From assembly GCA_963680875.1 (NCBI GenBank), contig OY804584.1:97298031-97362030 (forward strand): 64,000 bases of DNA, given 5' to 3'. The notes beneath the pieces were generated by a model, which ran no database searches, was not told the origin of the DNA, and worked only from the letters and a program-made list of their open reading frames with translations. Below, in pieces: positions 33,901-48,900 of this stretch (position 1 is the first letter of the stretch; each line of letters starts with the position of its first letter). Made by a program: the position numbers and the translations under genes. The stretch is from Bathymodiolus brooksi. Its lineage: Eukaryota > Mollusca > Bivalvia > Mytilida > Modiolidae.

Positions 33901-36900
33901 TTTGTTGATAGTAGTAGAATTGTTGACCAGCACTGCTGACACTTTCTTTGTTTTGTTGATAGTGGTAGAATTGCTGACCATCATTGTTTACACTTTCTGT
34001 GTTTTGTTGATAGTGGTGGAATTGTTGACCAGCACTGCTTACACTTTCTTTGTTTTGTTGATATTGGTGGTATTGTTGACCATCACTGTTTACACTTTCT
34101 TTTGCTTTGTTGATATTGGTGGTATTGTTGACCATCACTGATTAGACTTTCTTTGTTTTGTTGATATTGGTAGAATTGTTGACCATCACTGTTTAAACTT
34201 TTTTTTGCTTTGTTGATATTGGTGGAATTGTTGACCATCACTGTTTACACTTTCTTTGTTTTGATGATAGTGGTAGAATTATTGATCAGCACTGTTTATA
34301 CTTTCTTTAGGTGAGAGGTGATTGTTTGTTTTGTTGATATTGGTAGAATTGTTGACCAGCACTGTTTACACTTTCTTTGTTTTGTTGATAGTGGTAGAAT
34401 TGTTGACCAGCACTTTTTACACTTTCTTTGTTTTGTTGATAGTGGTAGAATTGTTGTCCAGCACTGTTTACACTTTCTTTGTTTTGTTGATATTGGTAGA
34501 ATTGTTGACCAGCACTGCTTACACTTCCTTTGTTTTGTTGATAGTAGTAGAATTGTTGACCAGCACTGCTGACACTTTCTTTGTTTTGTTGATAGTGGTA
34601 GAATTGCTGACCATCATTGTTTACACTTTCTGTGTTTTGTTGATAGTGGTGGAATTGTTGACCAGCACTGCTTACACTTTCTTTGTTTTGTTGATATTGG
34701 TGGAATTGTTGACCATCAGTTTACACTTTCTTTGTTTTGTTGATATTGGTGGTATTGTTGACCATCACTGTTTACACTTTCTTTTGCTTTGTTGATATTG
34801 GTGGTATTGTTGACCATCACTGATTACACTTTCTTTGTTTTGTTGATATTGGTAGAATTGTTGACCATCACTGTTTAAACTTTTTTTTGCTTTGTTGATA
34901 TTGGTGGAATTGTTGACCATCACTGTTTACATTTTCTTTGTTTTGATGATAGTGGTAGAATTATTGATCAGCACTGTTTATACTTTCTTTAGGTGAGAGG
35001 TGATTGTTTGTTTTGTTGATATTGGTAGAATTGTTGACCAGCACTGTTTACACTTTCTTTGTTTTGTTGATAGTTGTAGAATTGTTGACCAGCACTGTAT
35101 ACACTTTCTTTGTTTTGTTGATAGTGGTAGAATTGTTGACCAGCACTGTTTACATTTTCTTTGTTTTGTTGATATTGGAGGAATTGTTGACCAGCACTGC
35201 TTCCACTTTCTTTGTTTTGTTGATATTGGTGGTATTGTTGACCATCACTGTTTACACTTTCTTTGTTTTGTTGATAGTGGTAGAATGGCTGACCAGCACT
35301 GTTTACACTTTCTTTGTTTTGTTGATAGTGATAGAATTGCTGACCATCACTGTTTACACTTTCTTTGTTTTGTTGATAGTGATAGAATTGCTGACCATCA
35401 CTGTTTACACTTTCTTTGTTTTGTTGATAGTGGTAGAATGGCTGACTAGCACTGTTTACACTTTCTTTGTTTTGTTGATAGTGATAGAATTGCTGACCAT
35501 CACTGCTTACACTTTCTTTGTTTTGTTGATAGTGGTAGAATTGTTGACCATCACTGTTTACACTTTCTTTGTTTTGTTGATAGTGATAGAATTGCTGACC
35601 ATCACTGTTTACACTTTCTTTGTTTTGTTGATAGTGGTAGAATTGTTGACCAGCACTGTTTACACTTTCTTTGTTTTGTTGATAGTGGTAGAATTGTTGA
35701 CCATCACTGTTTACACTTTCTTTGTTTTGTTGATATTAGTGGAATTGTTGACCAGCACTGTTTACACTTTCTTTGTTTTGTTGATATTGGTAGAATTGTT
35801 GACCATCACTGATTACACTTTCTTTGTTTTGTTGATAATGGTGGTATTGTTGACCATCACTGTTTACACTTTCTTTGTTTTGTTGATATTGGTAGAATTG
35901 TTGACCATCACTGTTTAAACTTGTTTTTGCTTTGTTGATATTGGTGGAATTGTTGACCATCACTGTTTACACTTTCTTTGTTTTGTTGATAGTGGTAGAA
36001 TTGTTGACCAGCACTGTTTACACTTTCTTTGTGTTGTTGTTAGTGGTAGAATTGTTGACCAGCACTGTTTACACTTTCTTTGTTTTGTTGATATTGGTGG
36101 AATTGTTGACCAGCACTGTTTACACTTTCTTTGTTTTGTTGATATTGGTGGTATTGTTGACCATCACTGTTTACACTTTCTGTGTTTTGTTGATAGTGGT
36201 AGAATTGTTGACCAGCACTGTTTACACTTTCTTTGTTTTGTTGATATTGGTAGAATTGCTGACCATCACTGTTTACACTTTCTTTGTTTTGTTGATAGTA
36301 GTAGAATTGTTGACCAGCACTGCTTACACTTTCTTTGTTTTGTTGATAGTAGTAGAATTGTTGACCAGCACTGTTTACACTTTCTTTGTTTTGTTGATAT
36401 TGGTGGAATTGTTGACCAGCACTGTTTACACTTTCTTTGTTTTGTTGATAGTAGTAGAATTGTTGACCAGCACTGTTTACACTTTCTTTGTTTTGTTGAT
36501 AATGGTAGAATTGTTGACCAGCACTGTTTACACTTTCTTTGTTTTGTTGATAATGGTAGAATTGTTGACCAGCACTGTTTACACTTTCTGTGTTTTGTTG
36601 ATATTGGTAGAATTGTTGACCATCACTGTTTAAACTTTTTTTTGCTTTGTTGATATTGGTGGAATTGTTGACCATCACTGTTTACACTTTCTTTGTTTTG
36701 TTGATAGTGGTAGAATTATTGACCAGCACTGTTTATACTTTCTTTAGGTCAGAGGTGATTGTTTGTTTTGTTGATATTGGTAGAATTGTTGACCAGCACT
36801 GTTTACACTTTCTTTGTTTTGTTGATAGTGGTAGAATTGTTGACCAGCACTGTTTACACTTTCTTTGTTTTGTTGATAGTGGTAGAATTGTTGACCAGCA

Positions 36901-39900
36901 CTGTTTACACTTTCTTTGTTTTGTTGATATTAGTGGAATTGTTGACCAGCACTGCTTCCACTTTCTTTGTTTTGTTGATATTGGTGGTATTGTTGACCAT
37001 CACTGTTTACACTTTCTTTGTTTTGTTGATAGTGGTAGAATTGTTGACCAGCACTGTTTACACTTTCTTTGTTTTGTTGATATTGGTAGATTTGCTGACC
37101 ATCACTGTTTACACTTTCTTTGTTTTGTTGATAGTGGTAGAATTGTTGACCAGCACTGTTTACACTTTCTTTGTTTTGTTGAAAGTGGTAGAATTGTTGA
37201 CCATCACTGTTTACACTTTCTTTGTTTTGTTGATAGTGGTAGCATTGTTGACCAGCACTGTTTACACTTTCTTTGTTTTGTTGATAGTGGTAGATTTGCT
37301 GACCATCACTGTTTACACTTTCTTTGTTTTGTTGATATTGGTAGAATTGTTGACCAGCACTGTTTACACTTTCTTTGTTTTGTTGATAGTGGTAGAATTG
37401 TTGACCATCACTGTTTACACTTTCTTTGTTTTGTTGATAGTGGTGGAATTGTTGACCAGCACTGCTTACACTTTCTTTGTTTTGTTGATATTGGTGGTAT
37501 TGTTGACCATCACTGTTTACACTTTCTTTTGCTTTGTTGATATTGGTGGTATTGTTGACCATCACTGATTACACTTTCTTTGTTTTGTTGATATTGGTAG
37601 AATTGTTGACCATCACTGTTTAAACTTTTTTTTGCTTTGTTGATATTGGTGGAATTGTTGACCAGCACTGTTTACACTTTCTTTGTTTTGTTGATAGTGG
37701 TAGAATTATTGACCAGCACTGTTTATACTTTCTTTAGGTGAGAGGTGATTGTTTGTTTTGTTGATATTGGTAGAATTGTTGACCAGCACTGTTTACACTT
37801 TCTTTGTTTTGTTGATAGTGGTAGAATTGTTGACCAGCACTGTTTACACTTTCTTTGTTTTGTTGATAGTGGTAGAATTGTTGACCAGCACTGTTTACAC
37901 TTTCTTTGTTTTGTTGATATTGGTGGAATTGTTGACCAGCACTGCTTCCATTTTCTTTGTTTTGTTGATATTGGTGGTATTGTTGACCATCACTGTTTAC
38001 ACTTTCTTTGTTTTGTTGATAGTGGTAGAATTGTTGACCAGCACTGTTTACACTTTCTTTGTTTTGTTGATAGTGGTAGATTTGCTGACCATCACTGTTT
38101 ACACTTTCTTTGTTTTGTTGATAGTGGTAGAATTGTTGACCAGCACTGTTTACACTTTCTTTGTTTTGTTGATAGTGGTAGAATTGTTAACCATCACTGT
38201 TTACACTTTCTTTGTTTTGTTGATAGTGGTGGAATTGTTGACCAGCACTGCTTACACTTTCTTTGTTTTGTTGATATTGGTGGAATTGTTGACCAGCACT
38301 GTTTACACTTTCTGTGTTTTGTTGATAGTGGTGGAATTGTTGATCAGCACTGCTTACACTTTCTTTGTTTTGTTGATATTGGTGGAATTGTTGACCAGCA
38401 CTGCTGACCTTTTCTTTGTTTTGTTGATAGTGGTAGAATTGCTGACCATCACTGTTTACACTTTCTGTGTTTTGTTGATAGTGGTGGAATTGTTGATCAG
38501 CACTGCTTACACTTTCTTTGTTTTGTTGATAGTGGTGGAATTGTTGACCATCAGTTTACACTTTCTTTGTTTTGTTGATATTGGTGGTATTGTTGACCAT
38601 CACTGTTTACACTTTCTTTTGCTTTGTTGATATTGGTGGTATTGTTGACCATCACTGATTACACTTTCTTTGTTTTGTTGATATTGGTAGAATTGTTGAC
38701 CATCACTGTTTAAACTTTTTTTTGCTTTGTTGATATTGGTGGAATCGTTGACCATCACTGTTTACACTTTCTTTGTTTTGTTGATAGTGGTAGAATTGTT
38801 GACCAGCACTGTTTACACTTTCTTTGTTTTGTTGATAGTGGTAGAATTGCTGACCATCACTGTTTACACTTTCTTTGTTTTGTTGATAGTGGTAGAATTG
38901 TTGACCAGCACTGTTTACACTTTCTTTGTTTTGTTGATATTAGTGGAATTGTTGACCAGCACTGTTTACACTTTCTTTGTTTTGTTGATAGTGGTAGAAT
39001 TGTTGACCAGCACTGTTTACACTTTCTTTGTTTTGTTGATATTGGTAGAATTGCTGACCATCACTGTTTACACTTTCTTTGTTTTGTTGATAGTAGTAGA
39101 ATTGTTGACCAGCACTGCTTACACTTTCTTTGTTTTGTTGATAGTAGTAGAATTGTTGACCAGCACTGTTTACACTTTCTTTGTTTTGTTGATATTGGTG
39201 GAATTGTTGACCAGAACTGCTTACACTTTCTTTGTTTTGTTGATATTGGTGGAATTGTTGACCATCACTGTTTACACTTTCTTTGTTTTGTTGATATTAG
39301 TGGAATTGTTGACCAGCACTGTTTACACTTTCTTTGTTTTGTTGATATTGGTGGAATTGTTGACCAGCACTGCTTACACTTTCTTTGTTTTGTTGATATT
39401 GGTGGAATTGTTGACCAGCACTGCTTACACTTTCTTTGTTTTGTTGATAATGGTAGATTTGTTGACCATCACTGTTTACACTTTCCTTGTTTTGTTGATA
39501 GTGGTAGAATTGTTGACCAGCCCTGTTTACACTTTCTTTGTTTTGTTGATAGTAGTAGAATTGTTGACCAGCACTGTTTACACTTTCTTTGTTTTGTTGA
39601 TAGTGGTAGAATTGTTGACCAGCACTGCTTACACTTTCTTTGTTTTGTTGATAGTAGTAGAATTGTTGACCAGCACTGCTGACACTTTCTTTGTTTTGTT
39701 GATAGTGGTAGAATTGCTGACCATCACTGTTTACACTTTCTTTCTTTTGTTGATATTAGTGGAATTGTTGACCAGCACTGTTTACACTTTCTTTTTTTTG
39801 TTGATATTGGTGGAATTGTTGACCAGAACTGTTTACACTTTCTTTGTTTTGTTGATATTGGTGGAATTGTTGACCAGCACTGCTTACACTTTCTTTGTTT

Positions 39901-42900
39901 TGTTGATAATGGTAGAATTGTTGACCATCACTGTTTACACTTTCCTTGTTTTGTTGATAGTGGTAGAATTGTTGACCAGCACTGTTTACACTTTCTTTGT
40001 TTTGTTGATAGTGGTAGAATTGTTGACCAGCACTTTTTACACTTTCTTTGTTTTGTTGATAGTGGTAGAATTGTTGACCAGCACTGTTTACACTTTCTTT
40101 GTTTTGTTGATAGTGGTAGAATTGTTGACCAGCACTGCTTACACTTTCTTTGTTTTGTTGATAGTAGTAGAATTGTTGACCAGCACTGCTGACACTTTCT
40201 TTGTTTTGTTGATAGTGGTAGAATTGCTGACCATCATTGTTTACACTTTCTGTGTTTTGTTGATAGTGGTGGAATTGTTGACCAGCACTGCTTACACTTT
40301 CTTTGTTTTGTTGATATTGGTGGTATTGTTGACCATCACTGTTTACACTTTCTTTTGCTTTGTTGATATTGGTGGTATTGTTGACCATCACTGATTAGAC
40401 TTTCTTTGTTTTGTTGATATTGGTAGAATTGTTGACCATCACTGTTTAAACTTTTTTTTTGCTTTGTTGATATTGGTGGAATTGTTGACCATCACTGTTT
40501 ACACTTTCTTTGTTTTGATGATAGTGGTAGAATTATTGATCAGCACTGTTTATACTTTCTTTAGGTGAGAGGTGATTGTTTGTTTTGTTGATATTGATAG
40601 AATTGTTGACCAGCACTGTTGACACTTTCTTTGTTTTGTTGATAGTGGTAGAATTGTTGACCAGCACTTTTTACACTTTCTTTGTTTTGTTGATAGTGGT
40701 AGAATTGTTGACCAGCACTGTTTACACTTTCTTTGTTTTGTTGATAGTGGTAGAATTGTTGACCAGCACTGCTTACACTTTCTTTGTTTTGTTGATAGTA
40801 GTAGAATTGTTGACCAGCACTGCTGACACTTTCTTTGTTTTGTTGATAGTGGTAGAATTGCTGACCATCATTGTTTACACTTTCTGTGTTTTGTAGATAG
40901 TGGTGGAATTGTTGACCAGCACTGCTTACATTTTATTTGTTTTGTTGATATTGGTGGAATTGTTGACCATCAGTTTACACTTTCTTTGTTTTGTTGATAT
41001 TGGTGGTATTGTTGACCATCACTGTTTACACTTTCTTTTGCTTTGTTGATATTGGTGGTATTGTTGACCATCACTGATTACACTTTCTTTGTTTTGTTGA
41101 TATTGGTAGAATTGTTGACCATCACTGTTTAAACTTTTTTTTGCTTTGTTGATATTGGTGGAATTGTTGACCATCACTGTTTACACTTTCTTTGTTTTGA
41201 TGATAGTGGTAGAATTATTGATCAGCACTGTTTATACTTTCTTTAGGTGAGAGGTGATTGTTTGTTTTGTTGATATTGGTAGAATTGTTGACCAGCACTG
41301 TTTACACTTTCTTTGTTTTGTTGATAGTTGTAGAATTGTTGACCAGCACTGTATACACTTTCTTTGTTTTGTTGATAGTGGTAGAATTGTTGACCAGCAC
41401 TGTTTACACTTTCTTTGTTTTGTTGATATTGGAGGAATTGTTGACCAGCACTGCTTCCACTTTCTTTGTTTTGTTGATATTGGTGGTATTGTTGACCATC
41501 ACTGTTTACACTTTCTTTGTTTTGTTGATAGTGGTAGAATGGCTGACCAGCACTGTTTACACTTTCTTTGTTTTGTTGATAGTGATAGAATTGCTGACCA
41601 TCACTGTTTACACTTTCTTTGTTTTGTTGATAGTGATAGAATTGCTGACCATCACTGTTTACACTTTCTTTGTTTTGTTGATAGTGGTAGAATGGCTGAC
41701 TAGCACTGTTTACACTTTCTTTGTTTTGTTGATAGTGATAGAATTGCTGACCATCACTGCTTACACTTTCTTTGTTTTGTTGATAGTGGTAGAATTGTTG
41801 ACCATCACTGTTTACACTTTCTTTGTTTTGTTGATAGTGATAGAATTGCTGACCATCACTGTTTACACTTTCTTTGTTTTGTTGATAGTGGTAGAATTGT
41901 TGACCAGCACTGTTTACACTTTCTTTGTTTTGTTGATATTGGTAGAATTGCTGACCATCACTGTTTACACTTTCTTTGTTTTGTTGATAATAGTAGAATT
42001 GTTGACCAGCACTGCTTACACTTTCTTTGTTTTGTTGATAGTAGTAGAATTGTTGACCAGCACTGCTTACACTTTCTTTGTTTTGTTGATATTGGTGGAA
42101 TTGTTGACCAGCACTGCTTACACTTTCTTTGTTTTGTTGATATTGGTGGAATTGTTGACCATCACTGTTTACACTTTCTTTGTTTTGTTGATATTAGTGG
42201 AATTGTTGACCAGCACTGTTTACACGTTCTTTGTTTTGTTGATATTGGTGGAATTGTTGACCAGCACTGTTTACACTTTCTTTATTTTGTTGATATTGAT
42301 GGAATCGTTGACCATCACTGTTTACACTTTCTTTGTTTTGTTGATATTAGTGGAATTGTTGACCAGCACTGTTTACACTTTCTTTGTTTTGTTGATATTG
42401 GAAGAATTGTTGACCAGCACTGTTTACACTTTCTTTGTTTTGTTGATAGTGGTAGAATTGTTGACCAGCACTGTTTACACTTTCTTTGTTTTGTTGATAG
42501 TGGTAGAATTGTTGACCAACACTGTTTACACGTTCTTTGTTTTGTTGATATTGGTGGAATTGTTGACCAGCACTGCTTACACTTTCTTTATTTTGTTGAT
42601 ATTGGTGGAATTGTTGACCATCACTGTTTACACTTTCTTTGTTTTGTTGATATTAGTGGAATTGTTGACCAGCACTGTTTACACTTTCTTTGTTTTGTAG
42701 ATATTGGAAGAATTGTTGACCAGCACTGTTTACACTTTCTTTGTTTTGTTGATAGTGGTAGAATTGTCGACCAGTACTGTTTACACTTTCTTTGTTTTGT
42801 TGATAGTGGTAGAATTGTTGACCAGCACTGCTTACACTTTCTTTGTTTTGTTGATAGTGGTAGAATTGTTAACCAGCACTGCTGACAATTTCTTTGTTTT

Positions 42901-45900
42901 GTTGATATTGGTGGTATTGTTGACCAGCACTGCTTACATTTTCTTTGTTTTGTTGATATTGGTAGAATGTTGACCAGCACTGCTTACACTTTCTTTGTTT
43001 TGTTGATATTGGTGGAATTGTTGACCATCACTGTTTACACTTTCTTTGTTTTGTTGATATTAGTGGAATTGTTGACCAGCACTGTTTACACTTTCTTTGT
43101 TTTGTTGATATTAGTGGAATTGTTGACCAGCACTGCTTACACTTTCTTTGTTTTGTTGATAGTGGTAGAATTGTTGACCAGCACTGTTTACACTTTCTTT
43201 GTTTTGTTCATAGTGGTAGAATTGTTGACCAGCACTGCTTACATTTTCTTTGTTTTGTTGATAGTGGTAGAATTGTTGACCAGCACTGCTTACATTTTCT
43301 TTGTTTTGTTGATAGTGGTAGAATTGTTGACCAGCACTGTTTACACTTTCTTTGTTTTGTTGATATTAGTGGAATTGTTGACCAGCACTGTTTACACTTT
43401 CTTTGTTTTGTTGATATTAGTGGAATTGTTGACCAGCACTGTTTACACTTTCTTTGTTTTGTTGATATTAGTGGAATTGTTGACCAGCACTGCTTACACT
43501 TTCTTTGTTTTGTTGATAGTGGTAGAATTGTTAACCAGCACTGCTGACACTTTCTTTGTTTTGTTGATATTGGTGGTATTGTTGACCAGCACTGCTTACA
43601 TTTTCTTTGTTTTGTTGATATTGGTAGAATGTTGACCAGCACTGCTTACACTTTCTTTGTTTTGTTGATATTGGTGGAATTGTTGACCATCACTGTTTAC
43701 ACTTTCTTTGTTTTGTTGATATTAGTGGAATTGTTGACCAGCACTGTTTACACTTTCTTTGTTTTGTTGATATTAGTGGAATTGTTGACCAGCACTGCTT
43801 ACACTTTCTTTGTTTTGTTGATAGTGGTAGAATTGTTGACCAGCACTGTTTACACTTTCTTTGTTTTGTTCATAGTGGTAGAATTGTTGACCAGCACTGC
43901 TTACATTTTCTTTGTTTTGTTGATAGTGGTAGAATTGTTGACCAGCACTGCTTACATTTTCTTTGTTTTGTTGATAGTGGTAGAATTGTTGACCAGCACT
44001 GTTTACACTTTCTTTGTTTTGTTGATATTAGTGGAATTGTTGACCAGCACTGTTTACACTTTCTTTGTTTTGTTGATATTAGTGGAATTGTTGACCAGCA
44101 CTGTTTACACTTTCTTTGTTTTGTTGATATTAGTGGAATTGTTGACCAGCACTGCTTACACTTTCTTTGTTTTGTTGATAGTGGTAGAATTGTTGACCAG
44201 CACTGCTTACACTTTCTTTGTTTTGTTGATAGTGGTAGAATTGTTGACCAGCACTGCTTACACTTTCTTTGTTTTGTTGATAGTGGTAGAATTGTTGACC
44301 AGCACTGCTGACACTTTCTTTGTTTTGTTGATATTGGTAGTATTGTTGACCATCAATGTTTACACTTTCTTTGTTTTGTTGATATTAGTAGAATTGTTGA
44401 CCAGCACTGTTTACATTTTCTATGTTTTGTTGATAGTGGTAGAATTGTTGACCAGCACTGCTGACACTTTCTTTGTTTTGTTGATATTGGTGGTATTGTT
44501 GACCATCACTGTTTACACTTTCTTTGTTTTGTTGATAGTGGTAGAATTGTTGCCCAGCACTGTTTACACTTTCTTTGTTCTGTTGATAGTGGTAGAATTG
44601 TTGCCCAGCACTGTTTACACTTTCTTTGTTTTGTTGATATTAGTAGAATTGTTGACCAGCACTGCTTACACTTTCTTTGTTTTGTTGATAGTGGTAGAAT
44701 TGTTGCCCAGCACTGTTTACACTTTCTTTGTTTTGTTGATATTAGTGGAATTGTTGACCAGCACTGTTTACACTTTCTTTGTTTTGTTGATTGTGGTAGA
44801 ATTGTTGACCATCACTGTTTACACTTTCTTTGTTTTGTTGATATTGGTAGAATTGTTTCCCAGCACTGTTTACACTTTCTTTGTTTTGTTGATATTAGTG
44901 GAATTGCTGACCATCACTGTTTTCACTTTCTTTGTTTTGTTGATAGTAGTAGAATTGTTGACCAGCACTGCTTACACTTTCTTTGTTTTGTTGATAGTAG
45001 TAGAATTGTTGACCAGCACTGTTTACACTTTCTTTGTTTTGTTGATATTGGTGGAATTGTTGACCAGCACTGCTTACACTTTCTTTGTTTTGTTGATATT
45101 GGTCGAATTGTTGACCATCACTGTTTACACTTTCTTTGTTTTGTTGATATTGGTGGAATTGTTGACCAGCACTGTTTACACTTTCTTTGTTTTGTTGATA
45201 GTGGTAGAATTGTTGACCAGCACTGTTTACACGTTCTTTGTTTTGCTGATATTGGTGGAATTGTTGACCAGCACTGCTTACACTTTCTTTATTTTGTTGA
45301 TACTGGTGGAATTGTTGACCATCACTGTTTACACTTTCTTTGTTTTGTTGATATTAGTGGAATTGTTGACCAGCACTGTTTACACTTTCTTTGTTTTGTT
45401 GATATTAGTGGAATTGTTGACCAGCACTGTTTACACTTTCTTTGTTTTGTTGATATTAGTGGAATTGTTGACCAGCACTGCTTACACTTTCTTTGTTTTG
45501 TTGATAGTGGTAGAATTGTTGACCAGCACTGCTTACACTTTCTTTGTTTTGTTGATAGTGGTAGAATTGTTGACCAGCGCTGCTTACACTTTCTTTGTTT
45601 TGTTGATAGTGGTAGAATTGTTGACCAGCACTGCTGACACTTTCTTTGTTTTGTTGATATTGCTGGTATTGTTGACCATCACTGTTTACACTTTCTTTGT
45701 TTTGTTGATATTAGTAGAATTGTTGACCAGCACTGCTTACATTTTCTATGTTTTGTTGATAGTGGTAGAATTATTGACCAGCACTGCTGACACTTTCTTT
45801 GTTTTGTTGATATTGGTGGTATTGTTGACCATCACTGTTTACACTTTCTTTGTTTTGTTGATAGTAGTAGAATTGTTGCCCAGCACTGCTTAATCTTTCT

Positions 45901-48900
45901 TTGTTTTGTTGATATTTGTGGAATTGTTGACCAGCACTGTTTACACTTTCTTTGTTTTGTTAATATTGGTGGTATTGTTGACCATCACTTTTTACACTTT
46001 CTTTGTTTTGTTGATATTGGTAGAATTGTTGCCCAGCACTGTTTACACTTTCTTTGTTTTGTTGATAGTGGTAGAATTGTTGCCCAGCACTGTTTACACT
46101 TTCTTTGTTTTGTTGATATTGGTAGAATTGTTGACCAGCACTGCTTACACTTTCTTTGTTTTGTTGATATTAGTAGAATTGTTGCCCAGCACTGTTTACA
46201 CTTTCTTTGTTTTGTTGATATTAGTGGAATTGTTGACCATCACTGTTTGCACTTTCTTTGTTTTGTTGATAGTAGTAGAATTGTTGACCAGCACTGCTTA
46301 CACTTTGTTTGTTTTGTTGATATTGGTAGAATTGTTGACCAGCACTGTTTACACTTTCTTTGTTTTGTTGATATTGGTGGAATTGTTGACCATCACTGTT
46401 TACACTTTCTTTGTTTTGTTGATATTAGTGGAATTGTTGACCAGCACTGTTTACACTTTCTTTGTTTTGTAGATATTGGAAGAATTGTTGACCAGCACTG
46501 TTTACACTTTCTTTGTTTTGTTGATAGTGGTAGAATTGTTGACCAGTACTGTTTACACTTTCTTTGTTTTGTTGATAGTGGTAGAATTGTTGACCAGCAC
46601 TGCTTACACTTTCTTTGTTTTGTTGATAGTGGTAGAATTGTTAACCAGCACTGCTGACACTTTCTTTGTTTTGTTGATATTGGTGGTATTGTTGACCAGC
46701 ACTGCTTACATTTTCTTTGTTTTGTTGATATTGGTAGAATGTTGACCAGCACTGCTTACACTTTCTTTGTTTTGTTGATATTGGTGGAATTGTTGACCAT
46801 CACTGTTTACACTTTCTTTGTTTTGTTGATATTAGTGGAATTGTTGACCAGCACTGTTTACACTTTCTTTGTTTTGTTGATATTAGTGGAATTGTTGACC
46901 AGCACTGCTTACACTTTCTTTGTTTTGTTGATAGTGGTAGAATTGTTGACCAGCACTGTTTACACTTTCTTTGTTTTGTTCATAGTGGTAGAATTGTTGA
47001 CCAGCACTGCTTACATTTTCTTTGTTTTGTTGATAGTGGTAGAATTGTTGACCAGCACTGCTTACATTTTCTTTGTTTTGTTGATAGTGGTAGAATTGTT
47101 GACCAGCACTGTTTACACTTTCTTTGTTTTGTTGATATTAGTGGAATTGTTGACCAGCACTGTTTACACTTTCTTTGTTTTGTTGATATTAGTGGAATTG
47201 TTGACCAGCACTGTTTACACTTTCTTTGTTTTGTTGATATTAGTGGAATTGTTGACCAGCACTGCTTACACTTTCTTTGTTTTGTTGATAGTGGTAGAAT
47301 TGTTGACCAGCACTGCTTACACTTTCTTTGTTTTGTTGATAGTGGTAGAATTGTTGACCAGCACTGCTTACACTTTCTTTGTTTTGTTGATAGTGGTAGA
47401 ATTGTTGACCAGCACTGCTGACACTTTCTTTGTTTTGTTGATATTGGTAGTATTGTTGACCATCACTGTTTACACTTTCTTTGTTTTGTTGATATTAGTA
47501 GAATTGTTGACCAGCACTGTTTACATTTTCTATGTTTTGTTGATAGTGGTAGAATTGTTGACCAGCACTGCTGACACTTTCTTTGTTTTGTTGATATTGG
47601 TGGTATTGTTGACCATCACTGTTTACACTTTCTTTGTTTTGTTGATAGTGGTAGAATTGTTGCCCAGCACTGTTTACACTTTCTTTGTTCTGTTGATAGT
47701 GGTAGAATTGTTGCCCAGCACTGTTTACACTTTCTTTGTTTTGTTGATATTAGTAGAATTGTTGACCAGCACTGCTTACACTTTCTTTGTTTTGTTGATA
47801 GTGGTAGAATTGTTGCCCAGCACTGTTTACACTTTCTTTGTTTTGTTGATATTATTGGAATTGTTGACCAGCACTGTTTACACTTTCTTTGTTTTGTTGA
47901 TAGTGGTAGAATTGTTGACCAGCACTGTTTACACTTTCTTTGTTTTGTTGATATTGGTAGAATTGTTGCCCAGCACTGTTTACACTTTCTTTGTTTTGTT
48001 GATATTAGTGGAATTGCTGACCATCACTGTTTGCACTTTCTTTGTTTTGTTGATAGTAGTAGAATTGTTGACCAGCACTGCTTACACTTTCTTTGTTTTG
48101 TTGATAGTAGTAGAATTGTTGACCAGCACTGTTTACACTTTCTTTGTTTTGTTGATATTGGTGGAATTGTTGACCAGCACTGCTTACACTTTCTTTGTTT
48201 TGTTGATATTGGTCGAATTGTTGACCATCACTGTTTACACTTTCTTTGTTTTGTTGATATTGGTGGAATTGTTGACCAGCACTGTTTACACTTTCTTTGT
48301 TTTGTTGATAGTGGTAGAATTGTTGACCAGCACTGTTTACACGTTCTTTGTTTTGCTGATATTGGTGGAATTGTTGACCAGCACTGCTTACACTTTCTTT
48401 ATTTTGTTGATACTGGTGGAATTGTTGACCATCACTGTTTACACTTTCTTTGTTTTGTTGATATTAGTGGAATTGTTGACCAGCACTGTTTACACTTTCT
48501 TTGTTTTGTTGATATTAGTGGAATTGTTGACCAGCACTGTTTACACTTTCTTTGTTTTGTTGATATTAGTGGAATTGCTGACCATCACTGTTTGCACTTT
48601 CTTTGTTTTGTTGATAGTAGTAGAATTGTTGACCAGCACTGCTTACACTTTCTTTGTTTTGTTGATAGTAGTAGAATTGTTGACCAGCACTGTTTACACT
48701 TTCTTTGTTTTGTTGATATTGGTGGAATTGTTGACCAGCACTGCTTACACTTTCTTTGTTTTGTTGATATTGGTCGAATTGTTGACCATCACTGTTTACA
48801 CTTTCTTTGTTTTGTTGATATTGGTGGAATTGTTGACCAGCACTGTTTACACTTTCTTTGTTTTGTTGATAGTGGTAGAATTGTTGACCAGCACTGTTTA

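Noticed and set aside
29757..40391. Minus-strand Q/N/Y-rich 17-residue repeat as a byssal or prion-like protein
   Set aside because: It is interrupted by marker units and by frequent TAA in the GATATTAGTGG variant; the longest run is about 256 codons and no flanking exon is visible.
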